Below, piece by piece: positions 33,934-41,461 of a stretch of DNA of 64,000 nt. Positions within the stretch are counted from its first letter, which is position 1. Every line of letters begins with the position of its first letter. Source of the DNA: Treponema sp. GTDB lineage: Bacteria; Spirochaetota; Spirochaetia; Treponematales; Treponemataceae. The translations under genes were made by a program, and so were the position numbers. The stretch is from contig JAFUDX010000042.1 of NCBI GenBank assembly GCA_017464425.1, positions 1 through 64,000 on the forward strand, written 5' to 3'. The notes below the pieces were generated by a model. That model saw only the letters and a program-made list of their open reading frames with translations, did no database searches and was not told the origin of the DNA.

Positions 33934-34209
33934 ATGTTGGATTTTTGGCGAAGAGTAAAAGAAATTTTGGATTATAAAGACCTCACTCAGCGAGAACTTG
34001 CGGAAAAAATTCATGAACAGTACAATACATTGCAGTCGTGGATAAACAGAGACAGGCTTCCAAATGCGGAGCAGTCCGTAAAAATTGCAGATGCGCTGAA
34101 CACTTCGGTGGAATTCTTAGTGACTGGCAAAAATAATCGGAAAAAAATTGACCATTCAAAAACGGTAAAATTGCTAAAAGAAGCGATTGCGAATCTTGAG
34201 AATGATTGA
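33934..34209 (+). CDS. XRE-family helix-turn-helix regulator
   Basis: A 91-residue regulator: MLDFWRRVKEILDYKDLTQR, ELAEKIHEQYNTLQSWINRD and PNAEQSVKIADALNTSVEFL form the helix-turn-helix domain seen in several small spirochaete and clostridial regulators, followed by a short Lys-rich tail. The stop overlaps the start of the next small ORF. The GCACAAAT operator cluster before it suggests self-control. Confidence 0.85.
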   Translation: MLDFWRRVKEILDYKDLTQRELAEKIHEQYNTLQSWINRDRLPNAEQSVKIADALNTSVEFLVTGKNNRKKIDHSKTVKLLKEAIANLEND

Positions 34210-34354
34210 ATTTTGGTTGTTGTACAAAAAATATCCCCCGCACAAGGCAGGGGAAAAGGCTTCAGCGGCTTTTGCAAGCGGACAACTGTATGAATACAGT
34301 CCACTGAACGATTTAAATATATCAGATTTTGCCACAAAGTCAAGGGAAGATTGA
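34202..34354 (+). CDS. Small protein coupled to XRE gene, unrecognised
   Basis: A 50-residue frame starting MIEFWLLYKKYPPHKAGEKA, with start inside the last codons of the XRE gene and stop TGA overlapping the TTG start of the next gene. These overlaps at both ends suggest a three-gene unit. The C-terminus SPLNDLNISDFATKSRED is hydrophilic. No family recognised. Could be the broken N-terminal part of the following gene. Confidence 0.45.
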   Translation: MIEFWLLYKKYPPHKAGEKASAAFASGQLYEYSPLNDLNISDFATKSRED

Positions 34355-34797
34355 GAATTTTCCGCCAAAGGTGTATAGTTTACCTTGTGCGAAACGAATT
34401 CCGCGCGATTTTGGCAAAGCAGGTCGAGCCTTTTTTGAATAGAATCATCGTGAACAAAAAGCACGGCATAAAGGTGCGTTTTTCAAAAAATTCGCTGGGC
34501 AAAGTGGCGAGCGACAAGGCGGTCACAAAGTCGGTGGTGAACGGCTTTTCCGTGCAGGAGCATTTTGAAGCCCTTTCGGATTTACGCACGATTTTTGAGA
34601 ACGCGGAGCTGGTTGGCTCGTTTCCCGATCGCAACAATGACCCGAATGTGGTCGCCATGCACCGCTTGCAAGACAAAATCACGCTTTCTAATGGGAAAAA
34701 CGCCATTGCGTATATGACGCTCAAAGAAGTGAAAAAAGAAGGCAACCGCTTTTATACGTTGGAGCTGATTTTGGAGAAATGCTTGCGCAAGGGATAG
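34351..34797 (+). CDS. BECR/LPD-like domain protein, possibly partial
   Basis: A 148-residue frame from TTG. The core (KHGIKVRFSKNSLGKVASDK, HFEALSDLRTIFENAELVG, NAIAYMTLKEVKKEGNRFYT) resembles the barnase/EndoU/RelE-like domains found at the ends of phage polyvalent proteins, which include nuclease toxins. The first 35 residues do not fit and may come from sequence outside the original gene. The last residues (LRKG) and the stop codon are supplied by a family C repeat. The family call is tentative. Confidence 0.45.
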   Translation: MRIFRQRCIVYLVRNEFRAILAKQVEPFLNRIIVNKKHGIKVRFSKNSLGKVASDKAVTKSVVNGFSVQEHFEALSDLRTIFENAELVGSFPDRNNDPNVVAMHRLQDKITLSNGKNAIAYMTLKEVKKEGNRFYTLELILEKCLRKG

Positions 34798-34957
34798 TAG
34801 CCGCGCCGCAAGGCGTTGCGTAATGAGTGTACCGAAGCCGAGCGCAAGGGTATGGAGCACCGCCGTAGGCGTTCTGGAGCGACCGTAGGGAGCGAAAGAA
34901 TGAGCGTGAGCGAAGTGCGGAACACCCGACCCGAACGAAGTGAGGGTTGCACCCAAA
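34785..34957 (+). repeat. Dispersed palindromic repeat, family C (long copy)
   Basis: Starts GCGCAAGGGATAGTAGCCGC, contains GACCGTAGGGAGCGAAAGAA and ends CACCCGACCCGAACGAAGTG then AGGGTTGCACCC. About 60 bp longer than the copy at 51673. It begins inside the last codons of the preceding gene. Confidence 0.8.
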
Positions 34958-34973
34958 TATAATTGGAGAAAAT

Positions 34974-35333
34974 ATGATTCAGATTTTCGGGACGAACAAA
35001 AGCTTTGACTGCAAGGCGGCACAGCGATTTTTTAAGGAGCGGCGCGTTCCGTTTCAGTTTGTTGACCTCAAGGAAAAAGAGATGTCGGCGGGCGAGTTTG
35101 ATTCCGTCGTGGGCGCGATTGCAAAATCTGCGGGAAGCCGAGCCGCCGCGATAGATGCGATGACTGACAAAAAATCGAAGGACTACGCGCAAATCGCCTA
35201 CTTTGACGACGGCGAAAAGGAGCAGAAATTGTTTGAGAATCAGGCGAAGCTGCTCGCGCTCCCCATCTGCCGAAACGGAAAAACAGACGCCACCGTGGGA
35301 ATGCAACAGAAGGTGTGGGAAGGGTGGAAATGA
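34974..35333 (+). CDS. ArsC/Spx-like thioredoxin-fold protein
   Basis: A 119-residue protein with the ArsC-family opening MIQIFGTNKSFDCKAAQRFF (single Cys at position 13 rather than a CxxC) and KERRVPFQFVDLKEKEMSAG. Start at 34974 is supported by GGAGAAAAT before ATG; the frame is open upstream into the family C repeat. It overlaps the MGMT-like gene by 4 bases (ATGA). May act in redox or glutaredoxin-like chemistry; true arsenate reduction is unproven. Confidence 0.75.
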   Translation: MIQIFGTNKSFDCKAAQRFFKERRVPFQFVDLKEKEMSAGEFDSVVGAIAKSAGSRAAAIDAMTDKKSKDYAQIAYFDDGEKEQKLFENQAKLLALPICRNGKTDATVGMQQKVWEGWK

Positions 35334-35713
35334 CGGGCGGAAAGTCGGACGCTCCCCCGCTTGCAGAAAAAATCTACGCCGCCGTGCGCCTGATTCCGCA
35401 CGGGAAGGTCGCCTCGTACTCGCAGATTGCCGCGCTCGCGGGAAACTGCAATTTGCGCCGCTATGTGGGTAACGCGCTGCACAAGAACCCCAGCAATTCC
35501 GTTACGCCCTGCCATCGCGTGGTGAACGCAAATGGGTTCTGTTCGGGGAGTTTTGCCTTTGGCGGGGGTGATGTTCAGCGGGAAAAACTTGAAGCCGAAG
35601 GCGTTGTGTTTACGGGCGGGCATGTGGATATGGAGCAATGCGGCATTACGGAAGATGATTTTGAAGATATGCGGGCGGGGCTGGAAGAAGAGATGAAGCG
35701 GGAGAGGCTGTAG
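35330..35713 (+). CDS. MGMT-family alkylguanine DNA repair protein (C-terminal domain only)
   Basis: A 127-residue protein equal to the DNA-binding/alkyl-acceptor domain of O6-alkylguanine-DNA alkyltransferase. It keeps the acceptor motif PCHRVV (in SVTPCHRVVNANG) and helix KVASYSQIAALAGNCNLRRY. The full enzyme has an N-terminal domain that is absent, as in many small bacterial family members. Start overlaps the previous stop. The acceptor Cys suggests it can remove alkyl groups, unlike the ATL proteins that have Trp there. Confidence 0.85.
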   Translation: MTGGKSDAPPLAEKIYAAVRLIPHGKVASYSQIAALAGNCNLRRYVGNALHKNPSNSVTPCHRVVNANGFCSGSFAFGGGDVQREKLEAEGVVFTGGHVDMEQCGITEDDFEDMRAGLEEEMKRERL

Positions 35714-35734
35714 GGAGCGCGAACGCATTTTCTT

Positions 35735-35793
35735 CCGAAATTTGTACCGAAATTTCTTCCGAAATTGTTCCGAAATTTCTTCCGAAATTCTTG
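35735..35793 (+). repeat. Five CCGAAATT direct repeats
   Basis: CCGAAATT begins at 35735, 35747, 35759, 35770 and 35782 (period 11-12 bp, about one helical turn). The block ends about 20 bases before the AlbA-type regulator start, so it may be its operator. Confidence 0.7.
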
Positions 35794-35814
35794 GAAATCG
35801 TTTATAATGCGATT

Positions 35815-37233
35815 ATGGATGCAGAAAAGATAAAAGATTTGATTCGCTCTGGCGAAAACCAATGGACGGAATTCAAACGATGCGGGAATGGCATTGAAAG
35901 TGATGTGTACGAAACCGTCTGCTCGTTCTCAAACCACTTCGGCGGTCATATTCTGTGCGGAGTGCTTGACGACGGCACGATAAACGGACTTCCGCCAAAA
36001 GCAATCGGTGCGATGAAAAAGAATTTCATCAGCGTGCTGTCAAATTCCGCACTTTTTTCGCCCACTCTGATGATAGAGCCTGAGACAATCGAAATCGAAG
36101 GAAAGAAAATCCTCTATATTCAGGTGCCTTCAAGCTCAGACTTGCACACCTATAAAAAAGTCATCTACGACAGAGTTCTTGAAGCCGATGTCAAAGTCAC
36201 TTCGACCACGAAAATCGCGGAAATGTATATCCGCAAGCAGAACATCTTTACCGAAAAGAAAATCTTCAAATATGCAGGGATTTCGGAGCTAGAGCCGGGA
36301 CTGATTGAAAAATGCCGCCGACTTGCCGTGCTGAAAAACGACGAGCATCCCTGGAAAAACATGACGGACGAAGAGCTTCTTAAAAGCGCGAATTTTTTTG
36401 GCAAAGACTGGCAGACAGGAGACGAGGGTATGACGCTTGCAGGGCTTCTTCTTTTGGGAAAGCAGGATGTCATTATGTCAGTCTGCCCCACCTACAAAAC
36501 CGATGCGATTCTACGGCGTGTCAATTTAGACCGCTATGACGACCGCGTTTTGGTCTACAACAACCTTGTGGAAAGCTACGATATTCTGATGCAGTTCGCA
36601 CAAAAGCACCTTTCCGACAAGTTTTTTATGGAAGGCTCACAGACCGTCAGCTTGCGGGACAAAATAACGCGCGAAGTCATCTCGAACATTCTGATGCATC
36701 GCGAATTTTCAAGTGCATATGTCTCAAAGTTTGTAATCGAAAAAGAGCGTTTTTATACGGAAAATCCGTGCCGCGCTCAGAACCACATTGAAATCACCCC
36801 GGAGCATTTCACTCCCGTTTCAAAAAATCCGATTATCGCACGGTTTTTCACCAACATCGGTTATGCGGACGAGCTAGGCTCTGGCACGCGCAATCTGTTC
36901 AAGTACACCCAGCTTTATTCGGGAGTCCGCCCGCGGATGGTTGAGGATGAGATGTTCACCATCTCGGTTCCGCTTGACGAGAATTATTCAGCTGACTATC
37001 AAATCAGCACGATTCCTGCCGCAACGGAAAATTCCGGGCTTAGCCAGCGGCAGAATTCAATCATCGCCCTGATGAGGCAGATTCCGTCAATCACCGCCGT
37101 CCAGCTTGCAGAAAACCTCGGTGTTTCCTCACGCACGGTCGAAAATGAAATAAAGCAATTGCGAAAATCGGGAATTATAGAACGGCAGGGAGCCACGAAA
37201 GACGGCAAGTGGATTGTGAAAGAAATTAGATAG
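35815..37233 (+). CDS. AlbA_2-domain ATP-binding regulator
   Basis: A 472-residue protein. The N-terminal AlbA_2 domain (GENQWTEFKRCGNGIESDVY, GGHILCGVLDDGTINGLPP) is followed by a middle region with EVISNILMHREFSSAYVSKF, then the GHKL-like FTNIGYADELGSGTRNLFKY segment and a C-terminal winged helix (IPSITAVQLAENLGVSSRTV). Such proteins are widespread transcription regulators of unknown ligand. ATG at 35815 is chosen; five CCGAAATT repeats precede it. Nearly the same architecture as the fragment at the left edge, but not the same gene. Confidence 0.88.
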   Translation: MDAEKIKDLIRSGENQWTEFKRCGNGIESDVYETVCSFSNHFGGHILCGVLDDGTINGLPPKAIGAMKKNFISVLSNSALFSPTLMIEPETIEIEGKKILYIQVPSSSDLHTYKKVIYDRVLEADVKVTSTTKIAEMYIRKQNIFTEKKIFKYAGISELEPGLIEKCRRLAVLKNDEHPWKNMTDEELLKSANFFGKDWQTGDEGMTLAGLLLLGKQDVIMSVCPTYKTDAILRRVNLDRYDDRVLVYNNLVESYDILMQFAQKHLSDKFFMEGSQTVSLRDKITREVISNILMHREFSSAYVSKFVIEKERFYTENPCRAQNHIEITPEHFTPVSKNPIIARFFTNIGYADELGSGTRNLFKYTQLYSGVRPRMVEDEMFTISVPLDENYSADYQISTIPAATENSGLSQRQNSIIALMRQIPSITAVQLAENLGVSSRTVENEIKQLRKSGIIERQGATKDGKWIVKEIR

Positions 37234-37315
37234 ACAGCATCTTTTGTAAAAGCAATTCCTTCCTTACCATCGCAATTTTAGGAAATAAAGGAATGCTCCC
37301 ACAAAGAAAAAATAA

Positions 37316-37775
37316 TGTCACAGTTCTGTTATCTTTCGGGTTTTCAAAAAATGTCACAGTTTCGTTATCCCAAGTTCTTTTTATCGAATTAAACACCCTA
37401 CTTATATGCGTGTTTTCTGCCATCTAAAACTGTTTTTTAGTTTTTTTTCAAAAAATGTCACAGTTCTGTTATCAAAAGATGTAACACTTCGGTTATATTT
37501 TTCAACAAAAAGCTGTGGAAACTCGCCCTCTCATGTAACACTTTTGTTATATTTGTGGAAAACGGTATTTCCTTGCATTATATAGAAGAAACAAAACTCA
37601 AAAATCCGATTGTAACAGTCTCGTTATCAGAGTGTCACACTTTGGTTATTTCTTCTATTATATCTAATAATATCTAATAAATTTTAGAATCTAATAATAA
37701 ATCCTTTCCATTTGTGGAAAACAATAAAATAGATAACAAGAATGTTACATATTTTCAGATAACCAAACTGTTACA
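37316..37775. other. Plasmid-type replication origin: nine iterons, DnaA boxes, AT-rich region
   Basis: Nine 18-bp iterons of consensus TGTMACASTTYNGTTATC: forward at 37316, 37352, 37456, 37480, 37534, 37611 and 37633; inverted at 37732 and 37758. Three boxes of the type TTTTCCACA on the minus strand lie at 37514, 37554 and 37713 (the first is GTTTCCACA), matching DnaA boxes with a mismatch. Between 37650 and 37700 is an AT-rich stretch with TCTAAT three times, a likely unwinding element. The last iteron overlaps the stop codon of the initiator gene. Confidence 0.9.
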
Positions 37776-38772
37776 AATCAAAGTTTGTCGAAATAAGTGC
37801 ATATCGTACATCTTCTTTAAGAACAGGGGTTGGACTTTTAAATAATGTAATGCCACTTCCAGCTTTATCGATTTCAACTTTTAATTCTGGATAGTAAGTA
37901 TCTTTTATTTCACGAATTTGAGAAATGATTCGCGAATAATTGACATTTGCTATTTTAGGATCAGAATTTTCTCCTACAGGCATAAATTGCTCGACAAGTT
38001 TGTCACGAGGAACAAAAACAGGCTTGTCTGCAGAAAGGCCGTTATTTCGGTACACAAGCCATGCATAAATATCTTTGCCAACAGGACTTGTAATATCTTT
38101 GTAAACGGTGTAATTGATAGGAACTGCATGCTTCTGACAAAAGGCAGCAAAATTCGCTGAAAGAATGATTTTGAAATTTCCGATTCGGGAAGATTTATCA
38201 TCAATGATTTCTTGGAATTGTACGCCTTCTGTAAACAAAATGGTTCCTGTTGAAGTCGTGCGGACTGTAACATCTCCCTTTGGAAGTTTTTCTCCTGGTT
38301 CATACAGATTTTTAAAAAGGTATCCCTGCACTTGCTCTTCGGTTCGCTGCTCAAACGAGAAAGTTGCCCGTTTAAAACATTCAAGCTGCTCCTGAATGTC
38401 TTTTCCGCGCTGGCGAGGAAGCTGCATTTCTCGGAGAAGTTGTGCCATCGATTCAAATTCAATGATGACAGGTATATTTTTTTCTTTTGAGAGAACGGCA
38501 TGAGTCGTAAAAACACTGAGAAGAAGCCGGCCGTATTTTCCGTACGGAACATTTTTGGGCGAATTCAAGAGAAGTGAAATTCCGTTGCTTGCTTTGCGGA
38601 TGAATTCCGTACGATTGATGTTTTTAAAAGGCAATGATGCTGTCGTAAAAAAGCTTGGAATATAACTTAAGAGCATTTGCCCGGAATCTTGCTCATTTAA
38701 AGAATCAAACAGTTCGTTTGCGGAATTGTCGATTGGAACAAGAGCCGAATTTTTTTGTATTCGTTTTCCCAT
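37771..38772 (-). CDS. repA: RepA-type plasmid replication initiator
   Basis: A 333-residue protein resembling plasmid RepA initiators (Pfam RPA type): PYGKYGRLLLSVFTTHAVLS, ESMAQLLREMQLPRQRGKDI, ECFKRATFSFE, and IILSANFAAFCQKHAVPINY. These bind iterons and open the origin. The gene lies directly beside the nine iterons, one of which overlaps its end. It starts 1 base after the stop of the ribbon-helix-helix partner, so partition and replication genes form one operon (parA, RHH, rep). Confidence 0.85.
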   Translation of the reverse strand: MGKRIQKNSALVPIDNSANELFDSLNEQDSGQMLLSYIPSFFTTASLPFKNINRTEFIRKASNGISLLLNSPKNVPYGKYGRLLLSVFTTHAVLSKEKNIPVIIEFESMAQLLREMQLPRQRGKDIQEQLECFKRATFSFEQRTEEQVQGYLFKNLYEPGEKLPKGDVTVRTTSTGTILFTEGVQFQEIIDDKSSRIGNFKIILSANFAAFCQKHAVPINYTVYKDITSPVGKDIYAWLVYRNNGLSADKPVFVPRDKLVEQFMPVGENSDPKIANVNYSRIISQIREIKDTYYPELKVEIDKAGSGITLFKSPTPVLKEDVRYALISTNFDL

Positions 38773-38773
38773 G

Positions 38774-39142
38774 TCAGCCTACCTTTTTTATTCCGCCTTT
38801 GGAAATGACGATTCTTCCTGCCGCAACTTCTTCTGCAAGGTATTCAAATGAGGACTCAATGTATTGCGTGACGCTGATTCCGCAGCTGGAGCAGAATGTT
38901 TTGATTTCGTTTCGCCTGCCTTTTGAAAGCCTGATGTTCATTACATCAGCATATTTTTCTTTTTTGCCCGTTGATTCTGAATCCACAGGTGCTGTTTGTG
39001 AAATTTCTGTAAATTGAGGATTTGCAGTTGAGACTGTGGAATTTTGAATTTCCGACAAAGCTTGCGCTGTTGCTTTTGTGGTGTTGTTCTTAATTTGCTC
39101 AAGAAAATCTTGCGAAATAGTTGCTTTTTTTGCGATTGGCAT
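38774..39142 (-). CDS. Ribbon-helix-helix partition protein (ParB analogue)
   Basis: A 122-residue protein. The N-terminal half is Ser/Thr/Gln-rich and likely flexible; the C-terminal half (DVMNIRLSKGRRNEIKTFC, GISVTQYIESSFEYLAEEVA) has ribbon-helix-helix pattern. In type Ib partition systems, a small protein of this kind binds centromere repeats and stimulates ParA. Start is preceded by GGGGAGGAACAC. It lies between parA and rep. Confidence 0.75.
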   Translation of the reverse strand: MPIAKKATISQDFLEQIKNNTTKATAQALSEIQNSTVSTANPQFTEISQTAPVDSESTGKKEKYADVMNIRLSKGRRNEIKTFCSSCGISVTQYIESSFEYLAEEVAAGRIVISKGGIKKVG

Positions 39143-39153
39143 GTGTTCCTCCC

Positions 39154-39906
39154 CTACCCTACCAGTTCTGCGAGTTTTTGAAGGGCTTCGAGTGTCTCAG
39201 ACTTTCCGCCGCGCTGCTGAATTGTTTTGCGTTCGATAGTCGCGTATTTAAAATTCTGATCGACAGGAACAGAAACCACATTGAAATCACCCTCGTTTAG
39301 ACCTTCTGAAATGATGTCGGTAAGCTTGATGGTACGGTTAATTTCGTTTAAGACAATTGTTTCAAATTTTGGGTTCTGGACATGCTTGCGTTTTTTAAAG
39401 CTTTCAAGATTGTTTCTGAAAATTTGAAGTCCATCCTGAGAATAGGCATCTGCCTTGATGACGACAACGACTTCGTCTGAGGCTGTCATGATATTTTCCT
39501 CAAAGTCATCAAATGCCGGCGATGTGTCAAAAATGCAGTAATCGAAGCCGAGTTTTTGGACTTCATCGCACAAGTCTGCAAAAATGAATGGCTCTTTTGA
39601 GGCTTCGCTTGAACGATATGTTTTTAAAGAACGGAATCCCTTTCGATCGATAGAATTTGTTGGAATGATAAAAAGATTTTCGATGCTTGTCGGCACGACC
39701 ACCTGATCAATTGTAACATCACCGTAAAGTGCTTCGGCCAAATCGTGATTGAAAGACTCAAGCAGCGTTCCTGTTGAATTGCCTTGTGGGTCTGCATCAA
39801 TGAGCAAGACCTTTTTGCCTTGATTTGCAAGCTGTGCAGCGAGCGACAAACTGATGGTTGTTTTGCCTACTCCGCCTTTTTGAATTGCGATTGAGATTTT
39901 CTTCAT
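39154..39906 (-). CDS. parA: ParA-type partition ATPase
   Basis: A 250-residue ParA/MinD-type ATPase. Walker A with the deviant Lys (IQKGGVGKTTISLSLAAQLA), VLLIDADPQGNST, and a third motif FDTSPAFDDFEENIMTASDE. There is no N-terminal HTH, as in type Ib ParA, so control is likely through the ribbon-helix-helix partner. First gene of the parA-RHH-rep operon; the upstream 200 bases carry ATTAGA repeats. Confidence 0.93.
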   Translation of the reverse strand: MKKISIAIQKGGVGKTTISLSLAAQLANQGKKVLLIDADPQGNSTGTLLESFNHDLAEALYGDVTIDQVVVPTSIENLFIIPTNSIDRKGFRSLKTYRSSEASKEPFIFADLCDEVQKLGFDYCIFDTSPAFDDFEENIMTASDEVVVVIKADAYSQDGLQIFRNNLESFKKRKHVQNPKFETIVLNEINRTIKLTDIISEGLNEGDFNVVSVPVDQNFKYATIERKTIQQRGGKSETLEALQKLAELVG

Positions 39907-39939
39907 TTTCTTCCCACCTGTGATTTTTTATCCCCTTTT

Positions 39940-40115
39940 ATATCTAATCATAAATTTTAGAAAATTGCAAATGAAAAATCTAAAAAAAATTAGATTTCTA
40001 TTCATAAAAATTAGAAAGATTAGAAAAAAGATTAGAAAAAACAATGTAAAAAAGATAATAAAAAATCCAAAGATTCTAATAAATATGATTAGAAAGATTA
40101 GAAAAAATCTAATCA
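39940..40115. promoter_or_regulatory. Probable centromere/operator: ATTAGA repeats
   Basis: ATTAGAAA at 40010, 40019, 40031, 40088 and 40097, with TCTAAT (the complement of ATTAGA) at 39943, 40074 and 40108. Many are arranged in near-tandem, 9-12 bp apart. Very AT-rich. Position upstream of parA fits a parS-like site. The same TCTAAT motif occurs in the origin. The rest of 39907-40234 shows no gene. Confidence 0.65.
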
Positions 40116-40234
40116 ATAAAATGGCGCATGAGGATTGCCGTAGACGCGTCGATTTTAAATTTTGGTGTAATGTATCGCTTGGGTAAAAATCGTGCGATTT
40201 TGGGCGGTTTTTGCCTATTCGATTGTACGCGGTT

Positions 40235-41296
40235 TTATTCACGCTCCGCACGGACATAAAATGTGCTTCTTCCCGCGCCGTGCTTTTCTATAATACCTTC
40301 TTCACACAGTTTTTTGAGCGCGGCAAGTACGGATGACCGCCCGATGCTCGGACAATCCGCAAACACCTGCGCTCCCGTGAACTTGCCGATTTTTTCTTCC
40401 GCGTATTTCTTCACAATGTCGTAGGCGGAACTACCCGAACCGCTTGCTGCCATCAGCCCCACTCGCTCCTCAAACTCCGTGTAGCACGCCAAAATCACTT
40501 GGAGCATATAGCGGATAAACGGAAGCGGATTGTTTTTTGCCTCGTGCCAGCCAAAATCGACGGATTCCAGCGCGTCATAGTAGCGGTCTTTCGTCTTTTC
40601 AATCTGCTTTTCCACGCTGATGTATTTTCCCACCGTGTAGCCGCTCTTGTACAACAGAAGCAGCGTAAGAAGCCGGCTCATGCGACCGTTTCCGTCGTTG
40701 AACGGGTGAATGCAGAGGAAATCACAGATAAAAACGGGAATCAAAAGGAGCGCGCCAATTTTTTCGTTCGCCAAAGCCTGCTCGTATGCGTTGCACAATG
40801 CCTCCACCGCGCCCGGCGTTTCCAGCGGCGAAACTGGCGTAAAGCGCGTGACTGTCGTCCCGTCCGCCTTTGTCTCGCTGATGTGATTCTGCATATTCTT
40901 GAACTTGCCGCCATAAGACAAGCCCGCCCGCTTCAAAAGGTCGCGGTGCAGCTGGAGAATGTACGCAGGGCGCACGGGAATGTAGTCGTAGCTTTCGTGG
41001 ATTGTGTTCAAAACATCGCGGTAGCCCAAGATTTCGTCCTCATCGCGGTTTTTGGGCGTTGTTTTTTCCTCAAAAAGCTGCTTCATGCGCACACTCGTGG
41101 TGACAATTCCTTCGATTTTGTTTGAAGCCTCGGTGCTTTGGATTCGGGCGATTTCGACAAGGCGGGTGAGTTCCACAGGTTTTTGGCGCACAAACAGTTC
41201 CTGTCGCCCCTTGCACTCGTGAATTTTCGCCACAAGGCTCAACACTTCCGTATCCCACGACATTTCGGTAAGATTTGTGTAGTCAAATGTCCTCAT
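40235..41296 (-). CDS. Fic-family protein with C-terminal winged helix
   Basis: A 353-residue Fic protein with the inhibitory helix TEASNKIEG (about residue 55), the active-site loop HPFNDGNGRMSR (about residue 194) and a C-terminal winged helix (IGRSSVLAALKKLCEEGIIE). All catalytic positions look intact. It should modify a target with AMP when released from inhibition. The winged helix and the TTTTCGTCCAA inverted repeats upstream suggest that it controls its own expression. Ungrouped with other genes. Confidence 0.9.
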   Translation of the reverse strand: MRTFDYTNLTEMSWDTEVLSLVAKIHECKGRQELFVRQKPVELTRLVEIARIQSTEASNKIEGIVTTSVRMKQLFEEKTTPKNRDEDEILGYRDVLNTIHESYDYIPVRPAYILQLHRDLLKRAGLSYGGKFKNMQNHISETKADGTTVTRFTPVSPLETPGAVEALCNAYEQALANEKIGALLLIPVFICDFLCIHPFNDGNGRMSRLLTLLLLYKSGYTVGKYISVEKQIEKTKDRYYDALESVDFGWHEAKNNPLPFIRYMLQVILACYTEFEERVGLMAASGSGSSAYDIVKKYAEEKIGKFTGAQVFADCPSIGRSSVLAALKKLCEEGIIEKHGAGRSTFYVRAERE

Positions 41297-41314
41297 GACA
41301 GCCCCCTAAAATCA

Positions 41315-41368
41315 GTTTTCGTCCAATTTTACGCAATTTTGGACGAAAAATCAATCTGTTGGACGAAA
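41315..41368 (-). promoter_or_regulatory. Operator of second Fic gene
   Basis: Arms TTTTCGTCCAA (41315-41325) and TTGGACGAAAA (41338-41348) form an inverted repeat with a 12-base gap; a third half-site TTGGACGAAAC is at 41358-41368. The first arm is 18 bases before the start codon. Confidence 0.7.
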
Positions 41369-41461
41369 CTACAAGGCATATTTTTCTCCCCTATGCAATC
41401 CGCATGATGTATGCTATTATTCTTGCTGTACTATTCTTTGCGACACATTCGGAGATTCTCT

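Noticed and set aside
35731..35800. CCGAAATT repeats as a CRISPR array
   Set aside because: Units are 11-12 bp without spacers of CRISPR length.
37316..37650. Iterons as a CRISPR array
   Set aside because: 18-bp units with uneven spacing and changes inside the unit; fits an iteron origin beside rep.
39920..40186. Lys/Ile/Arg-rich 88-codon frame upstream of parA
   Set aside because: Low complexity produced by ATTAGA repeats; better explained as centromere DNA.
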